NCBI GenBank assembly: GCA_900312665.1
Contig: ONZQ02000007.1
Span: forward strand, 513,156-577,155
DNA from: Cephalotrichum gorgonifer
Lineage: Eukaryota; Ascomycota; Sordariomycetes; Microascales; Microascaceae
Direction of reading: 5' to 3'
DNA: 64,000 nucleotides
In this document: piece after piece, positions 53,314 through 64,000 of the stretch
Layout: each line of letters starts with the position of its first letter
Position numbering within the stretch: the stretch's first letter is position 1
The notes under the pieces: model-generated
What the model saw: the letters and a program-made list of their open reading frames with translations, nothing else
What the model was told of the DNA's origin: nothing
Databases searched by the model: none
Translations under genes and position numbers: made by a program

Positions 53314-55224
53314 TTACTGGCCTTCTATAGGCTCGAACCTTAGCAAACACCGTTGCCCGGCTGGCCGGCTGGAAATCAACTGGTCCGACATGTCCATGTC
53401 GGCCACAGTTGTTCCCGAGTCCACCGTCGTCGAAAACCGGGAATACACCTCCGCAAGTAACGTCTTCATCTCCGCCAGCGCCAAACTACCCGCCCCGTTA
53501 GCCCCTATCCTTAGAAGTCGGAAGCGAAGATGAAGTTAGGCGAATGGGGAGGGGCGACCACAAGGAGGAAACTTACTGCTTGCCCACACACCCCCTTCCC
53601 CCACTCGCAAACGCAAACTGCAGCCTCCTCCTCTCTGCATCCCCCTCGGGCTCGAGCCACCTCTCCGGGTCGAACCTTTCCGCATCGGGAAACACGTCCT
53701 CGTTGAGCCTGTGGACCGAGTAGGCCTGGCAGCTCACGACCGTTCCACCAGGGACCACATATCCGTCGATAACCTTACCCCCATGGGGTACGTACCTAGG
53801 TAGGGACATGGGGATGGCGGGGAAGTACCTCAGACCCTCGGAGACTACAGCTTCAAGGAATGGCAGTTGATCCAGGGGTTTGCCTGCCCTGTCCCGTAGT
53901 TCCGCCCGCAGCTTTTCCTGGAAGTGGAAGGATCCCGGCCGGGAGAGCTCCCACATGAGGAAACAGAGGGCGTCACCAGTGGTGTCTATCCCCGCGGCCA
54001 TGTGGTCGAGGCACTCGGCGGCGTAGTCGATGGGGTCAAGCTCGGATTTCTCCAGCATCCGCTTCAGAAGGGTGAAGTCGGCGGGGTCGCTCTGACCGCT
54101 GGCCTTTAGGACGAACTCGTCCGCCATTGGCGTCTCGCGCGGTTTGGCGAGGGAATACAGGAGCTTGGCTGTGACTTGATGGAGAGTAGGGCTGTAGAAC
54201 TCGATCAAGCGGTCTAGTGATAACGAGTTTAGTCTTCTGTGAGTGCTTCGGGCCGTCCGTCAGGGGGAACTTTGGCGTAAACCGGATGGTTCAGCCTGGA
54301 GGGTGTACGCACTCTGCAGGCTGTCGTCTGACGCAACTTGATGCATCATCTCTTCGTGGTCCTTGTTCTCTAGGCAGTTTGTCCCATACGGGTGGAAGAG
54401 GTGATGTGTCACACAGTCACAGGCGTACGAGTGCAGAGCTATAACTGTCAGCTACCCAGCTTCACGGAGACCGGGGGGCAGCCTAGGCTTCTTTTTTTCG
54501 AGGCATACACATCTAGAACCCAAGCGTTAGCCTCATCATATGCCTAGGCCGGAGAAACATGAGCCTACAAATATGTCTAGGCTTTGTCCAACGGACTCGT
54601 TGCATTTGGTGATAAACTTGGACGCTCGTTCCTGGATTCCTGTCATAGAGACGGGACGCATGATGTTGCTATTAGCGTAGCGGTCCGCGATGATTCTCCT
54701 GCGCTTCGAATGCTGCGTTAATCTGGATCAGCCCCTGCCAGCAGGACAAGAGGGAAGTCGGAAGCCCGGCCAACTCACATCACTCTTGTTCAATGTCGTG
54801 AACATCGTGCTACAGTCCCAATTGATTAGCAAAGATAGCCCCCCCCCCCCTTTTCAAAAGCTCCTCCCTCACGGGAAGAAACCAGGACGACGCACCGTCT
54901 ACCATAGACCCTGAACAAGTCGTAGAATTCCGTCTTGTCGTAGCCGCTACCACCCGAGCAGTAAATCTCCTTCACCGCCAACGCCGAGGTAAACGACACC
55001 TCGTGCGGTGAGACCCTCACCACTGGCCCATACCGCACATGAAGAGCGTGTATGTACCCCCGCCTATTCGCCCTCAATTCGTTCCATTTCAGCACGAGAG
55101 ACGTGAAGAGAGATACCCTCGGACCGGGTATCTTCGCCAGCGGGGAGGTGAGGCAGCGTATAAGGCCAGCGGCCAGTATGAGCGTCGCAGCAGCGAGTAA
55201 GAAGAGGGGGGAGAAGAGCAGCAT
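53314..55224 (-). CDS. Cytochrome P450 monooxygenase
   Basis: Six exons (55224-54896, 54809-54779, 54712-54569, 54451-54313, 54213-53577, 53509-53314) give 491 aa with consistent phases. An N-terminal membrane anchor (LLFSPLFLLAAATLILAAGLI) is followed by the proline hinge KIPGPR, YDKTEFYDLFRVYGRR, HSKRRRIIADRYANSNIM, the I-helix AAGIDTT, the ExxR motif (EGLR), the PERW region and the heme-binding loop FASGGRGCVGK with Cys423. The fourth exon's acceptor (TAG/CTGACA) is one of two choices and the most uncertain join. These features fit a microsomal fungal class II P450; the substrate is not predictable. The first intron has a 12-nt G/C homopolymer. It neighbours a DUF1749 hydrolase in the same orientation. 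Confidence 0.9.
54839..54850. repeat. C12 homopolymer in P450 intron 1
   Basis: Twelve Cs on the + strand, so poly-G in the P450 pre-mRNA, between donor and branch site. Confidence 0.9.
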
Positions 55225-55994
55225 GATGGGCGGCACTGTGGCTCGACGACTGTATGTCCTCGTCTGTTCGCGGTTGCAGCGAATTTCGGGTATGGGGTGG
55301 GCGTGGCACTGCTAGTACGAGGTTGATGGGGTGTGAGGGGGGCTTTTGCAGGGTTTATACGGAGTTTATCGGCACGTGGCGGGTATCTCAGGTATACATA
55401 TCTTCCTCCCCCCTTTTTCGGCGGCGATTAGGAGACAAGATATCCAACTTGGACACAGCACTAACACGATAATTACACCGAGACTCATGGTATGTATCGT
55501 ACGCATGAATCAATGCCCTGGCGGAATATCGTGATGGTATTCGCTCGAAGACAGAAAGAATGCCACAAGACAAGCCCCCGAAATGAGTCAATCCCAGCCG
55601 CCCTTTCGGATTTTACGAGGACAAGTGTGTAAAACATACAAACCGGAATTATTCAGTTCGCTCATTCCAGGCGTAAAAGAATCGACCTCGGCACCACCTT
55701 GGCTATCTCCCCCCTTCTCTCTCTCTTTCATGCAGCTATCGTGCTGCGTGAGGGTCATGGCGGGGTCAAGTTGATAATGGTGGGGAAGGTGGGTATTAGT
55801 CCAGCCGAATCGCCGCCACTGACGTAATGTATTCTACTGAACAGATATGGTGGAATACATGTAAGAACGAGCGCCCAGTATGATATCTGGTACCTACCCG
55901 AGCTCATCGTAGTGCTCGTATGCCAGCACACGAGAAGACGCAATGGAGGTGGCATTGACCCGATATACAACCACCACTACATGGGAAATCTATA
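55225..55994. other. Intergenic region, no gene seen
   Basis: P450 promoter and 3' flank of the hydrolase gene. No supported frame. Confidence 0.55.
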
Positions 55995-57010
55995 CTATAG
56001 ATTTCCCCAAAACTCAATCACTGTATTGGCAAACCACACCCTCGCTTCCTCCGAGTCCACTGTGTGATTCGCTCCCGGAATCAGGCCCGATAGCGGACTC
56101 ATGAGCGTATTTTCCTTCCTCCAGCCTTCAATAAGCCCCTTCTTATCTATGGTAGAAGGAACAAATTCGTCCTCGGCGGAATGCAACACCAAGAACGGCC
56201 TGTCAAAGGAGCTCCAGATCTTCGAGACGACGCTCGTCTCAAGGTCTGACGAGAAGTAGTCGTCGTCGCCGCTGGCAGAAGGGATTGTAAGCTTCTGTCT
56301 CCCAAGTATAAATGGGTAAAGGAAAGGGACAACTTACCCCTTTGTTGCGAGGGCGAGGAAACGGTAGGCCGAGACAGGCGTCCCGGCCAGCATGTCCGGG
56401 AGCGTGCGCTGCGGTAGGCAGTCACCCCCCCTCCCGTCCGCGACCATCACCCTTGCGTCCGCTACAACTTGGTCGAATCCGTCCTTTCTTTCCGCTTCTA
56501 TGGCCTCGCGATCCGAGACGGGCCCCTGGAGGATGAATCCCTCTACCGGCTCGATACCATGCTTCGTGTAGTTCGCGTCATTCACATAAGCCATAATATC
56601 CTAGAACAGCATTGAGTATTTCTGCCCAGACTAGGAGGCAGGGGAGAGGGGTACCGTACCTGGCAGCCAGTCGAGTGGCCTAGGAGAACAATCCGCTCCT
56701 TACCGATCCCGCGGAGATACTTGACGAGGTCGGATATGTGACGCACATCCTCCGCGAGACTCGAGGTCCCGAAGCCGATGAACGAGCTCTTCAGACGGAA
56801 TTCAAACACCGAGTACCCAGGGCCCCCATTAGCGGAATCTAGACGGACCGCCAGGTCCCGGAAGTAGGGGACAGTGTGTGGGCCGTCGCCCAAGCCGCCG
56901 ATGGCGACGATTACATTGGGCGAGTCAAAGGTCCCGCTCTCGTAGGCGCACGAGTGCCGGGTGGGGGAGTTGTAGTAGTGAACCCGTGTGAGGAAGGGGG
57001 AAGAAGTCAT
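55995..57010 (-). CDS. Alpha/beta hydrolase of the DUF1749 family (SidJ-like)
   Basis: Exons are 57010-56660, 56600-56338 and 56271-55995, giving 296 aa. The nucleophile elbow is LLGHSTGCQ, the acid is probably in VLHSAEDEFVP, and the catalytic His is in GANHTVD. VIVAIGGLGDGPHTVPYFRDLA near the N-terminus and FRLKSSFIGFGTSSLAEDVRHISDLVKYL are hallmarks of the DUF1749 (PF08538) hydrolases. A. fumigatus SidJ, which hydrolyses the siderophore fusarinine C, belongs to this family (established knowledge). Whether this copy has that activity is not shown, and no other siderophore gene is nearby. The first ATG after an in-frame stop-free leader is 57010. Confidence 0.88.
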
Positions 57011-57448
57011 GGCCTGGGGGAGTGAAAAAAAACACGATACGGCAAGTAATATTTTATGAGCGGCGGACACTTCCGGCCGGGCACGATGATGAGGATGGTA
57101 TGAGGGTGGTGAGTTGAGATATCGCAGTACACAGTATTAGTATGAGTTGTGCTGGTATGGGTATGAGTTCGTTACACAGCTTGCTCAATGTGTCCAGCCT
57201 GCGAGTACTACTATTAGAGGGGTGTTAGGTTAACAATACATGGTAGTTTGTAGTCTTTCCCCGCCAGGTGCGTGTCCCCACTTTTATGCTGGTCTTGACC
57301 TCCAGCTCCAGCTCCAGGCACAATTGGAATGACACGCTTTTGTCATCACTCACCTCACTTCATCCCTCAGTCATTCCTAATTCGCCAACGGCTGTTATGA
57401 AGGAGCATCGGGCAACCCCACGATAATGCCCAGACCTCGCCGCCAATA
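57011..57448. promoter_or_regulatory. Divergent promoter region, DUF1749 hydrolase and Tti1
   Basis: 438 bp separate two divergent starts. No specific element is called. Confidence 0.45.
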
Positions 57449-60400
57449 ATGGCAACCAGCAACCCAAACGCTCCTAGGTCCGAGCTGTTCCAAAAGGTTT
57501 GAGTGTCCACGCTTCAAATCGAGCGCCGCCCTCACCTTCCCATACTTCGCTCATCAGATCTCATCTTCGGGACTAACATATTCCCGCGTAGCTAAAACCA
57601 TGCTGCGTTCCCATCAGTAGGCTCGTAATAGAGCCTCCAGACGGCGCCCCAGCCTTTAGAAAGCTATCGGACCTCCTCGATGAGCTACTAGCTATACTAG
57701 GCTCCCGCGAAGCCGTCGCGCTCGATGGCAAGCTGGCCGACTACATCTTCTTCCCTCTCTCTTACATTTTCCGCAGCCAGGACAAGTATCCGCCCCCGAT
57801 TCTCGAGCGCTCCATCAGATGTCTCACCATCATCATCGAGCGTGGCTGGGGCGCCGGGGGGATCGCACCCCTAGTCCAGCAGCTGCTTCTCCTTTTCAGC
57901 TTCATCATTGGCGGTGTCCCGACGTCGCCGTCGAAGCAGGAGACTTCGGAGGAGACCACCCTAGAGGCGCTGAAGGCCTTGGTGACGCTCTTCAAGGTTT
58001 CGGCCTCGTCCCCGGAGGCCGTGTCGGCCCTCATTGCGCCCGCCGCCATTCCTCATTTGGGACATGCGGTCACCGTCGTCCTGGACGCGACGATAGGCGC
58101 AGCATCGGCGGAGATCCAACTGGAGGCATTGGAGGTTCTCGAGCACATATTCAAGGCCGTAAACGATCACGAGGCCCAGGCGAGTTTCTTACCCGGAACG
58201 GTATCGACCCTAACCAAACTTGTCTCGACCCCGGCAAAGCAGAAAACTCGGGTCCTGGTGTCGGCGATATCAAAGCTCCAGTTTATTCTTACGCGGGTAT
58301 TGAGCGACGTTCGCGTAGGAGTAATAATCGCCAAGGCTGAGAAGAGTAAGGAGAAGGGCCCCAACGACAAGGTTCTCACCCCCGATTGGCTCAAGGCAAC
58401 CGCCGGCCAGGTTAGGATCGCCCTCGGAACAGTGCTGAAGCTGCGGGATAACGATGCCGGGGCCGTCCGAGAGGCCCTCGAGGGACTCTGTATCACTTTA
58501 CTGGACGAGTGCAACTCATCCCTCTCAAACTGCGCGGATGTGCTCGTCCAGACTGCCATAGTACTCCTGTCCGGGGAACGGCGGACGTCTATCAGGGATA
58601 CATCGCTGGAAGACCTTGCTCGGATTTATCCGGAGCTTTCTGGCCACATAAAATCGGCGGCGTACGACTGGGCGACTAGTCTCGCGCGTATCATGCAGTC
58701 TACCGACGAGACGGCCAAGAAACGGGCCATCAGCCGCCTCATCAACGCATTATCACTGATATCGTCGCTCGACATCCGGTCCGATACTCTGGATGAACAT
58801 CTTACGGCCTCTCTCCGTGATGCCGTTTCTCAGCTCATCACGAGCCATCAGACTGCGCCCAAAGTACAGGATGAAGTCACCATGGACGAGGTCGTAACTG
58901 AGACGAGCCTCATCACGAGGAGTTCTCAAGCCTCTGTCTACAAGCCAATACTCATGGAGCATGAAAGCCAGCGGCAGACGAGAGAATACATGTTGGAACT
59001 GGTGCAGGGTGCCGGGTCATCGGCCCAGCGATCTAGAATGGCCGGATCCCTTCTCGAGTATGCGAAACAGCCCACGGGACCAAGTCATCTGGCATCGTAT
59101 TGGCTATCCTTCAAGCTCCTCCAGTCGACGCTGACGAAATCTGATGAGCTTGACCAATACCTGGAGTTCTCCTCGTCTTACAGCGCGCTAAGTCCTATCG
59201 ACGACCCGGAGGAATTATTCAGAGACCTCTACTCATTTTCCGTCTTTACCCTCGATCCGAATTCTGAGCTTACCGATATCAACTGGAGGTTCGAGGCTGT
59301 CGCCCTCGAGGTGATTGGATTCGCTGCGGCACGGGCTGGCGTGGCCTTCCGACCCGAGCTCATCGACGTTCTCTTTCCGATATGTACCCTCCTCGGAGCC
59401 GACCACCCCCAGCTGAGACACCACGCCATGGTCACACTCAACAATCTTGCGATGCACTGCGGCTACGGAACCGTGTCGGAGCTAATTATCGGAAACGCGG
59501 ACTACATGGTCAACTCGGTGTCTCTACTCCTCAACTCCTTGAGCATTTCTCCGGCGGCTACAAAGGTGCTAAGGATGATGATACGGCTCAGCGGGCCGCG
59601 GATAGTTCCGTATCTAGACGACGTTGTCGCGTCTGTGTTTGCGGCGCTTGATAGTTATCATGGGTATCCCGTGTTTGTCGATGCTCTATTCAGCGCCTTG
59701 AAGGAGGTAGTGGAGCAGGGTGTCAAGTCTAGCAACCTGCTCCTTAAGGGAGATGAGTCGAGCGTTGACCATCGGAAGAGGCCCGCTCCAAAGGTCACAA
59801 TCGGCGACGTGATTAAGGAGATTAAAGAGAGAGAGAATAGGAAGCGGAAACGGGATGAGGAAGACAGGAGGCTTGATGAAGAAGTGGCCTCTGGGCATCC
59901 AAGAGCACCCTGGAAGGCACCGCGCAAGGATCAGCCCAGTAGAATCACTGAATTAGACGACGAGGATGAAGCCCAAGACGAAGGCATGGCGGACGCCCCA
60001 GAAGCCCCGGAAGCCCCGGAAGACGAACCGCCACAGGAAGACGACGATGAGATGAAGCCGAAAAAGACGCCGACCTACACCCTCCTGAACAAGATCGCGA
60101 ACCTTACCCAGCACTACCTCACCTCCCCCACCCCCACCCTCCGCAAGAAGCTCCTCGACCTTCTGAGCACCGTATCCCCGGCCTTAGCCACCGACCCGGA
60201 CTCCTTCCTGCCCCTTGTCAATGACGTCTGGCCCGTGGTTGTCACTAGGCTCTACGACGCGGAGCCGTTCGTGTCCATCGCCGCGTGCGAGACGCTTGCC
60301 GCGCTGTGCTCTTGTGCGGGGGACTTCCTAGGCACGAGGTTCAAGACGGAGTGGTGGGATCGCATGGGGCGGTGGTGTCGGAATGTGAAGCGCGAGGCGG

Positions 60401-60825
60401 AGAAGGTCAAGGGGAGGAGGGATGTTGTGCCGGCGTTGGGCTCCGCGGGGATCGTCATACCCATCCGCGGGCGCGAAAACCCCGCCCCGCCAAGGTCGGA
60501 AGTCGTCGTCGCCGCTACTTCCTCCGGCGGGCTGGGGAAGTTCGCGCAGGCGGCGAAGGTGTGGGAGGCGGTCGTGGACCTGTTGGTGGCGGTGGTCTCG
60601 CACGTGCGGGTCGAGGATGAGATGTTTGACGAGATACTGGGGATACTAGGAGATCTGATAACCGTGAGAAGGGATGTGAGGGAGGCGCTGGAGGTGGTTA
60701 ATGCCGATGCCGTTTGGCTTGAGCTGTATGAGAGGGGGGAGGTGGAATGGACTCCTGCTCCGGTGATGGGGAGGGTGTGGAGTTTGTCGAGCTGGAGAAG
60801 GGAAGAAGGGCAATTACAGGGGTGA
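57449..60825 (+). CDS. TTI1: Tti1, Tel2-interacting HEAT-repeat protein (TTT complex)
   Basis: Exons are 57449-57496 and 57592-60825 (branch GACTAAC, acceptor CGTAG), giving 1,093 aa. The N-terminus LKPCCVPISRLVIEPP is followed by helical repeats with ADYIFFPLSYIFR, QLEALEVLEHIF and LTPDWLKATAGQVRIAL, all consistent with Tti1. The middle carries HPQLRHHAMVTLNNLA. An acidic/basic disordered insert lies at about residues 750-830, before the C-terminal HEAT repeats (ALATDPDSFLPLVNDVWPVVVTRLYD). Tti1, with Tel2 and Tti2, helps Hsp90 mature PIKK kinases (TOR, ATM/ATR). The first donor, GTTTGA, is non-canonical in detail, but the short first exon gives a sensible start (MATSNPNAPRSELFQK). Confidence 0.9.
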
Positions 60826-61240
60826 AGGCAGAGTAGGGAAGGGTAGGGGGTACATCCAGGCTGTCGCTCGTCATGTTCGTGTACGATTAGTGAGATATAC
60901 TATGATAGAGATATATCAGTTCCATACTATCCCCATTATGTTCTCCAGAACAGTGTTTGAGTACTATGGTCGGGATAGCGATGAGTCCACCAACTAGCGT
61001 CTGTATCAATAACTGGGCGCCGATTCAATAATACATAGTGTCCCACTGCACGTTCGTTGGCTGACTAATCACACGTCATCAAGAATTGTTAGCGCCAAAT
61101 CGCAGAGAGCCCAGCTCTACTTGACATCGACATCGACATCGACTTTCCCATCGCCATCACGACGACCTCCACGACCCCGACAGCCTCGAACCCAGCCCAA
61201 TACCGGAGACACAGGGCGATAAATAGGGAAAGTCCAGACC
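60826..61240. other. Intergenic region, no gene seen
   Basis: 3' flank of TTI1 and promoter of the PRCC-like gene. Repeated GACATC triplet-type sequence lies at about 61124-61142. Confidence 0.5.
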
Positions 61241-62404
61241 ATGGGGCTAGTAGACTACGACTCCGACTCGGGCTCGGACTCCGACTCCGTCGCGCCCCAG
61301 CCCGCGCCCGCGCCCAAGACGACCACAAGCACAAGCACAGGAGCGGCGCCGGCGCCGACTGAAGCAGGCGTGGGCGCGGCGGGCAAGAAGAAGGTCTTCC
61401 AGAAGCTCATAGACCGCTCGGACCCCAAGAAGATAAAGGTCAACCTTCCCGACGCGAAGCGCGGCGCGGGGGACGAGCCGCCGCCGGCCAAGAGGGCGAG
61501 GACGGCGGGCGGCGGGGGCGTGTTCGGGGGTTTCAACTCGATGCTTCCGGCGCCGAAGAACCCGGCGAAGGGCGCGTCGGCGGCGGCGGGGGGGTGGGCG
61601 GCCGGGAAGGCGGTGGGTGCGGGCGGGCTGAAGACGGGGTCGGAGCGCGGCTTCGTGCGGGACGGCGGCGCGGGCGGCGGCGGGGAGGTGGGCGGCGGGG
61701 AGAAGGGGCCCGAGATACCGGAGGGGATGAAGAGGGAGGACGTGAAGCTCGTGGGGAAGCCGCTCATGTTCCGGCCGCTATCCGTCGCGCGCAAGGCGGC
61801 GACGAAGAAGGGCGCCGCGAAGAAGGGCATCTCCCCCGCCGCACCAGCCAAGACGGGTGCGGCTCTACCGCCGCCGACTCCAGTCCAGGAGGCGCCAAAG
61901 GCGGCGCCCGAGCCGCAGGAGGAACTATCGCTATTCTCCCTCCCCTCGGCCGAGGACGACGCGCCAACGGCAGACCCGCATCCCCACATCCCCCTATACC
62001 CCCTCTCCCCCGAGGCCGACCCGTCTCCCCTACCGGACTGGACCGCCCACCACCAGCAGCAGCAGGAGCAGGAGCAGGAGCAGCAAACCGTCTCCTCCCT
62101 GGCTCAGGACCTCAACCTCTCCCGCACCGCCCACCGCGACCTCTTCGGCCGCGGCGCCGCCCCGGACGCCGACTTCCTCACGTTCGACCTATCCAAGGAG
62201 TACTCCCGCAACGAGGTGCTCCGGCAGTCGGGCGAGCTGGCGCAGCCGCAGAGGCCGGTGCGCGCGGCGATCCAGGGAGGCGGGAAGCACAGCCTGAAGC
62301 AGCTGGTGAACGCCGTGGCGGGGCAGAGGGAGGTGCTGGAGGAGGGGTTCGCGAAGGGGAAGGAGAAGAGGAGGGATGCCGGGGGGAGGTATGGGTGGCG
62401 GTGA
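61241..62404 (+). CDS. PRCC-like nuclear protein (MAD2B-interacting domain family)
   Basis: A single exon encodes 387 aa starting MGLVDYDSDSGSDSD, the acidic start usual for PRCC proteins. Ala/Gly/Pro-rich disorder follows, with KVFQKLIDRSDPKKIKVNLPD near the N-terminus. The C-terminal block LTFDLSKEYSRNEVLRQSGELAQPQRPVRAAIQGGGKHSLKQLVNAVAGQREVLEEGFAKGK matches the conserved PRCC C-terminal region. Human PRCC is a nuclear, splicing-associated protein reported to bind MAD2B; the fungal role is not established. GC content is very high, so large antisense frames occur. Confidence 0.87.
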   Translation: MGLVDYDSDSGSDSDSVAPQPAPAPKTTTSTSTGAAPAPTEAGVGAAGKKKVFQKLIDRSDPKKIKVNLPDAKRGAGDEPPPAKRARTAGGGGVFGGFNSMLPAPKNPAKGASAAAGGWAAGKAVGAGGLKTGSERGFVRDGGAGGGGEVGGGEKGPEIPEGMKREDVKLVGKPLMFRPLSVARKAATKKGAAKKGISPAAPAKTGAALPPPTPVQEAPKAAPEPQEELSLFSLPSAEDDAPTADPHPHIPLYPLSPEADPSPLPDWTAHHQQQQEQEQEQQTVSSLAQDLNLSRTAHRDLFGRGAAPDADFLTFDLSKEYSRNEVLRQSGELAQPQRPVRAAIQGGGKHSLKQLVNAVAGQREVLEEGFAKGKEKRRDAGGRYGWR

Positions 62405-62731
62405 AAAGCGCCTTCTCCGCCTTTTGTTTTTCTCTCTCCGTCTTCCCTCTTTTTCGGGGTGGAGGGTGAGGAATTCGGGAGGGATTCACTTTCGTCGTTT
62501 TATTTTACGGAAAAAAAGCGGGCAAGTACATATTGGTTTTGTTATGGGTATGCATTATTTCACTGGGAAACTATAAGACTCTTTCAACGCCAAAAAGATG
62601 CTCTAATAAGACATAATTCTCCACAAGAAACGTTAACCGTAACGCAGAGTGCTCCCTTCTCTTCCTCCAAAAAGGAAAAAAAAGGAAACGTGAAAGTAAC
62701 TGTGCACTGAGATGCTTCAGGGCCCAGGTCC
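62405..62731. other. Convergent intergenic region, no gene seen
   Basis: A/T-richer 3' flanks of the PRCC-like gene and the next gene. A-runs lie at about 62510-62516 and 62671-62690. Confidence 0.6.
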
Positions 62732-64000
62732 TCAACACGTCTCCACCGCGGCGGTCCTAACCCCGAATCCGGCGTCCGAAAACAGGAACCCCCACTCCCC
62801 TCTCGTGATGGGCGAGATGTCCTCGTATGCCCTAGGCGTCACAGGGCCCGGCTTGGCCGAGAGTCGTGAGGCGCGGGAGCCGGGGCGGGAGCCGGGGCGG
62901 GAACCGGAGTCGGGAGGGACGTGCTTCAGGTCCGGCTTGGGCTTGGGTACGAGGACCTGGTCTATCGAGAGTGCCCAGACATTCCTCTGCCGCTCGGGTC
63001 GCGCCGTTAACTCCTCGTCCTCATCCTCCTCATCCTCCCCCCCTTCCTCCCGTGGAATTTTTGGTGTCTTGCGCGTCTCGAACGTCGTCTGGAGACGGAG
63101 GGGCGCGGCCTTGAGTATTGGCGTGAGGGTCTCGATGGGGCTAGAAGGGAAGATGAGCACGGGGTTCTCGTGCGCGTCGAGGTGAATCACGTCGTCGAGG
63201 GCGTCGTCGTACTCGATCCGGACGTGCTGGGGAGGGGCCACCATCCCGTCGATGGCGCCGGCCCCGTCCGGCCCCCCGTACGCGCGCCTGTACATCCTGT
63301 CTACCTCCGCCATCGCCGTCTCGCTGACGCCAAGCCAGTCGTATGACCGCAGGACGTCGGAGCGCGAGACCTTCCTGCCGCCCGACGCGAGGAAGAGTCG
63401 GCGGAGCTCGTCGACCGCGTCCTCGAGGCGGTGGGGTAGGCGGCTGCGGGAGTAGGATGAGAGGGCGGCCTTGAAGGTATACAGGCGGTCGAGGGAGTAC
63501 AGGGACAAACCCTCAGAGGAGAAGAGGATGTCGTTCTGGAGGAGGGAGCGGCGGATTATGCCCTCGGGGAGGGAGTAGGATGAGGCATGGACGGGCGCTG
63601 GTAGCCAGTCGGTTCTGCTAGCTGTTAGGATGGACTGCCAGGCAAATGGAGAGGGGATCGAGAAAAGGGGGGGGGGGGTGGGGGGGGGTTGAAAGGGAGG
63701 AACATGATTACCCTAGTCGGAACCTCCTCCTCGCCTTGTCTAGAACTGCCCGAACCGTCTGCTCCTCCTTGGGGCATAGCACATCCCCGTACACGAGACG
63801 GATGCCGTTCGGGCCGGGCGACATGGGCGCCGTGTCGGCGGCGGAGGACACGGTGCAGGGCGTCAGGGGCGGGACTGACATGGGCGTGGCGGGGGTCATG
63901 GGGGTGCAGGGCCAGCTGGGCTTGCTCCAGGTTCCAGAGGACAGGGCCTCGGAGCCCATGGACCAGGTCGGCGACGTGGCGTTGCTACGGGGGGTGGAGC
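62732..64000 (-). CDS. Uncharacterised fungal protein (DUF7582-like), 5' part outside window
   Basis: Exons are 64000-63712 (partial) and 63617-62732. Joined, the protein reads RRRFRLG-RTDWLPAPVHASSYSLPEGIIRRSLLQNDILFSSEGLSLYSLDRLYTFKAALSSY. KVSRSDVLRSYDWLGVSETAMAEVDRMYRRAYGG follows. I recall this pattern from a conserved, uncharacterised Pezizomycotina family (DUF7582, from memory). The part before the intron is Ser/Thr/Pro-rich. The C-terminal half has an acidic run (GGEDEEDEDEE) and Gly-Ser-Arg-Pro repeats. No catalytic motif is seen. The acceptor GCTAG sits only a few bases after the CTAAC branch-like string, so the exact junction is uncertain. The intron holds a long G/C homopolymer. 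Confidence 0.75.
63667..63688. repeat. G12-T-G9 homopolymer tract in an intron
   Basis: On the + strand a near-continuous G run lies inside the intron of the last gene (poly-C in its transcript). It could form a G-quadruplex on the + strand. Confidence 0.9.

Noticed and set aside
61255..61989. 244-aa minus-strand frame in the PRCC-like gene
   Set aside because: Pro/Ala/Ser-rich shadow of a very GC-rich gene.

Overview
The window is nuclear DNA from a filamentous ascomycete (Pezizomycotina; class not determinable from sequence alone). The basis is short introns of about 45-95 nt with GT donors, CTAAC/CTGAC branch sites and AG acceptors, strong G/C bias at third codon positions in the conserved genes, and Pezizomycotina-type gene families: a Cla4-type PAK kinase, a large separase, Zn(II)2Cys6 regulator, GATA-like-domain protein, P450 and DUF1749 hydrolase. 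I found no rRNA, tRNA, CRISPR array or intact transposon. There are two runs of N (9938-9957 and 32281-32302).

Layout. 1-32.5 kb is mostly conserved housekeeping sequence: the 3' end of a Cla4-like kinase (+), a RING protein with RGG and RS tails (+), Rab5 GTPase (-) divergent from the ribosome-biogenesis factor Kri1 (+), a Zn2Cys6 transcription factor (-) with 5.2 kb of non-coding DNA upstream, separase (-), a small membrane protein of probable mitochondrial location (+), a SIRT4-like sirtuin (-), NADH pyrophosphatase (+) and the import channel Tim23 (+).

32.5-49.8 kb is an accessory-looking stretch. It holds a frame interrupted by two TAG codons, a Pro/Gln-rich protein with a conserved-looking C-terminus, a protein with a Trp/Gly (GW)-rich tail, a GATA-like-domain protein, a truncated BTB-type fragment, a kinase-like pseudogene with an in-frame TGA, an intact short-chain dehydrogenase, an AT-rich zone with decayed repeats, an acidic hypothetical protein and an F-box/LRR-like protein. 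Dephospho-CoA kinase is the one clear housekeeping gene in it.

50.3-64 kb returns to conserved genes: eIF5 (-), a P450 and a DUF1749/SidJ-like hydrolase side by side (-), the TTT-complex protein Tti1 (+), a PRCC-like nuclear protein (+) and the 3' part of an unknown fungal protein (-).

Most neighbours are not functionally linked, as expected in a fungal genome. Possible exceptions are the P450/hydrolase pair and the 35.9-42 kb pair of low-complexity proteins. Exon boundaries were placed by eye from splice signals and reading-frame phase; there is no transcript evidence.
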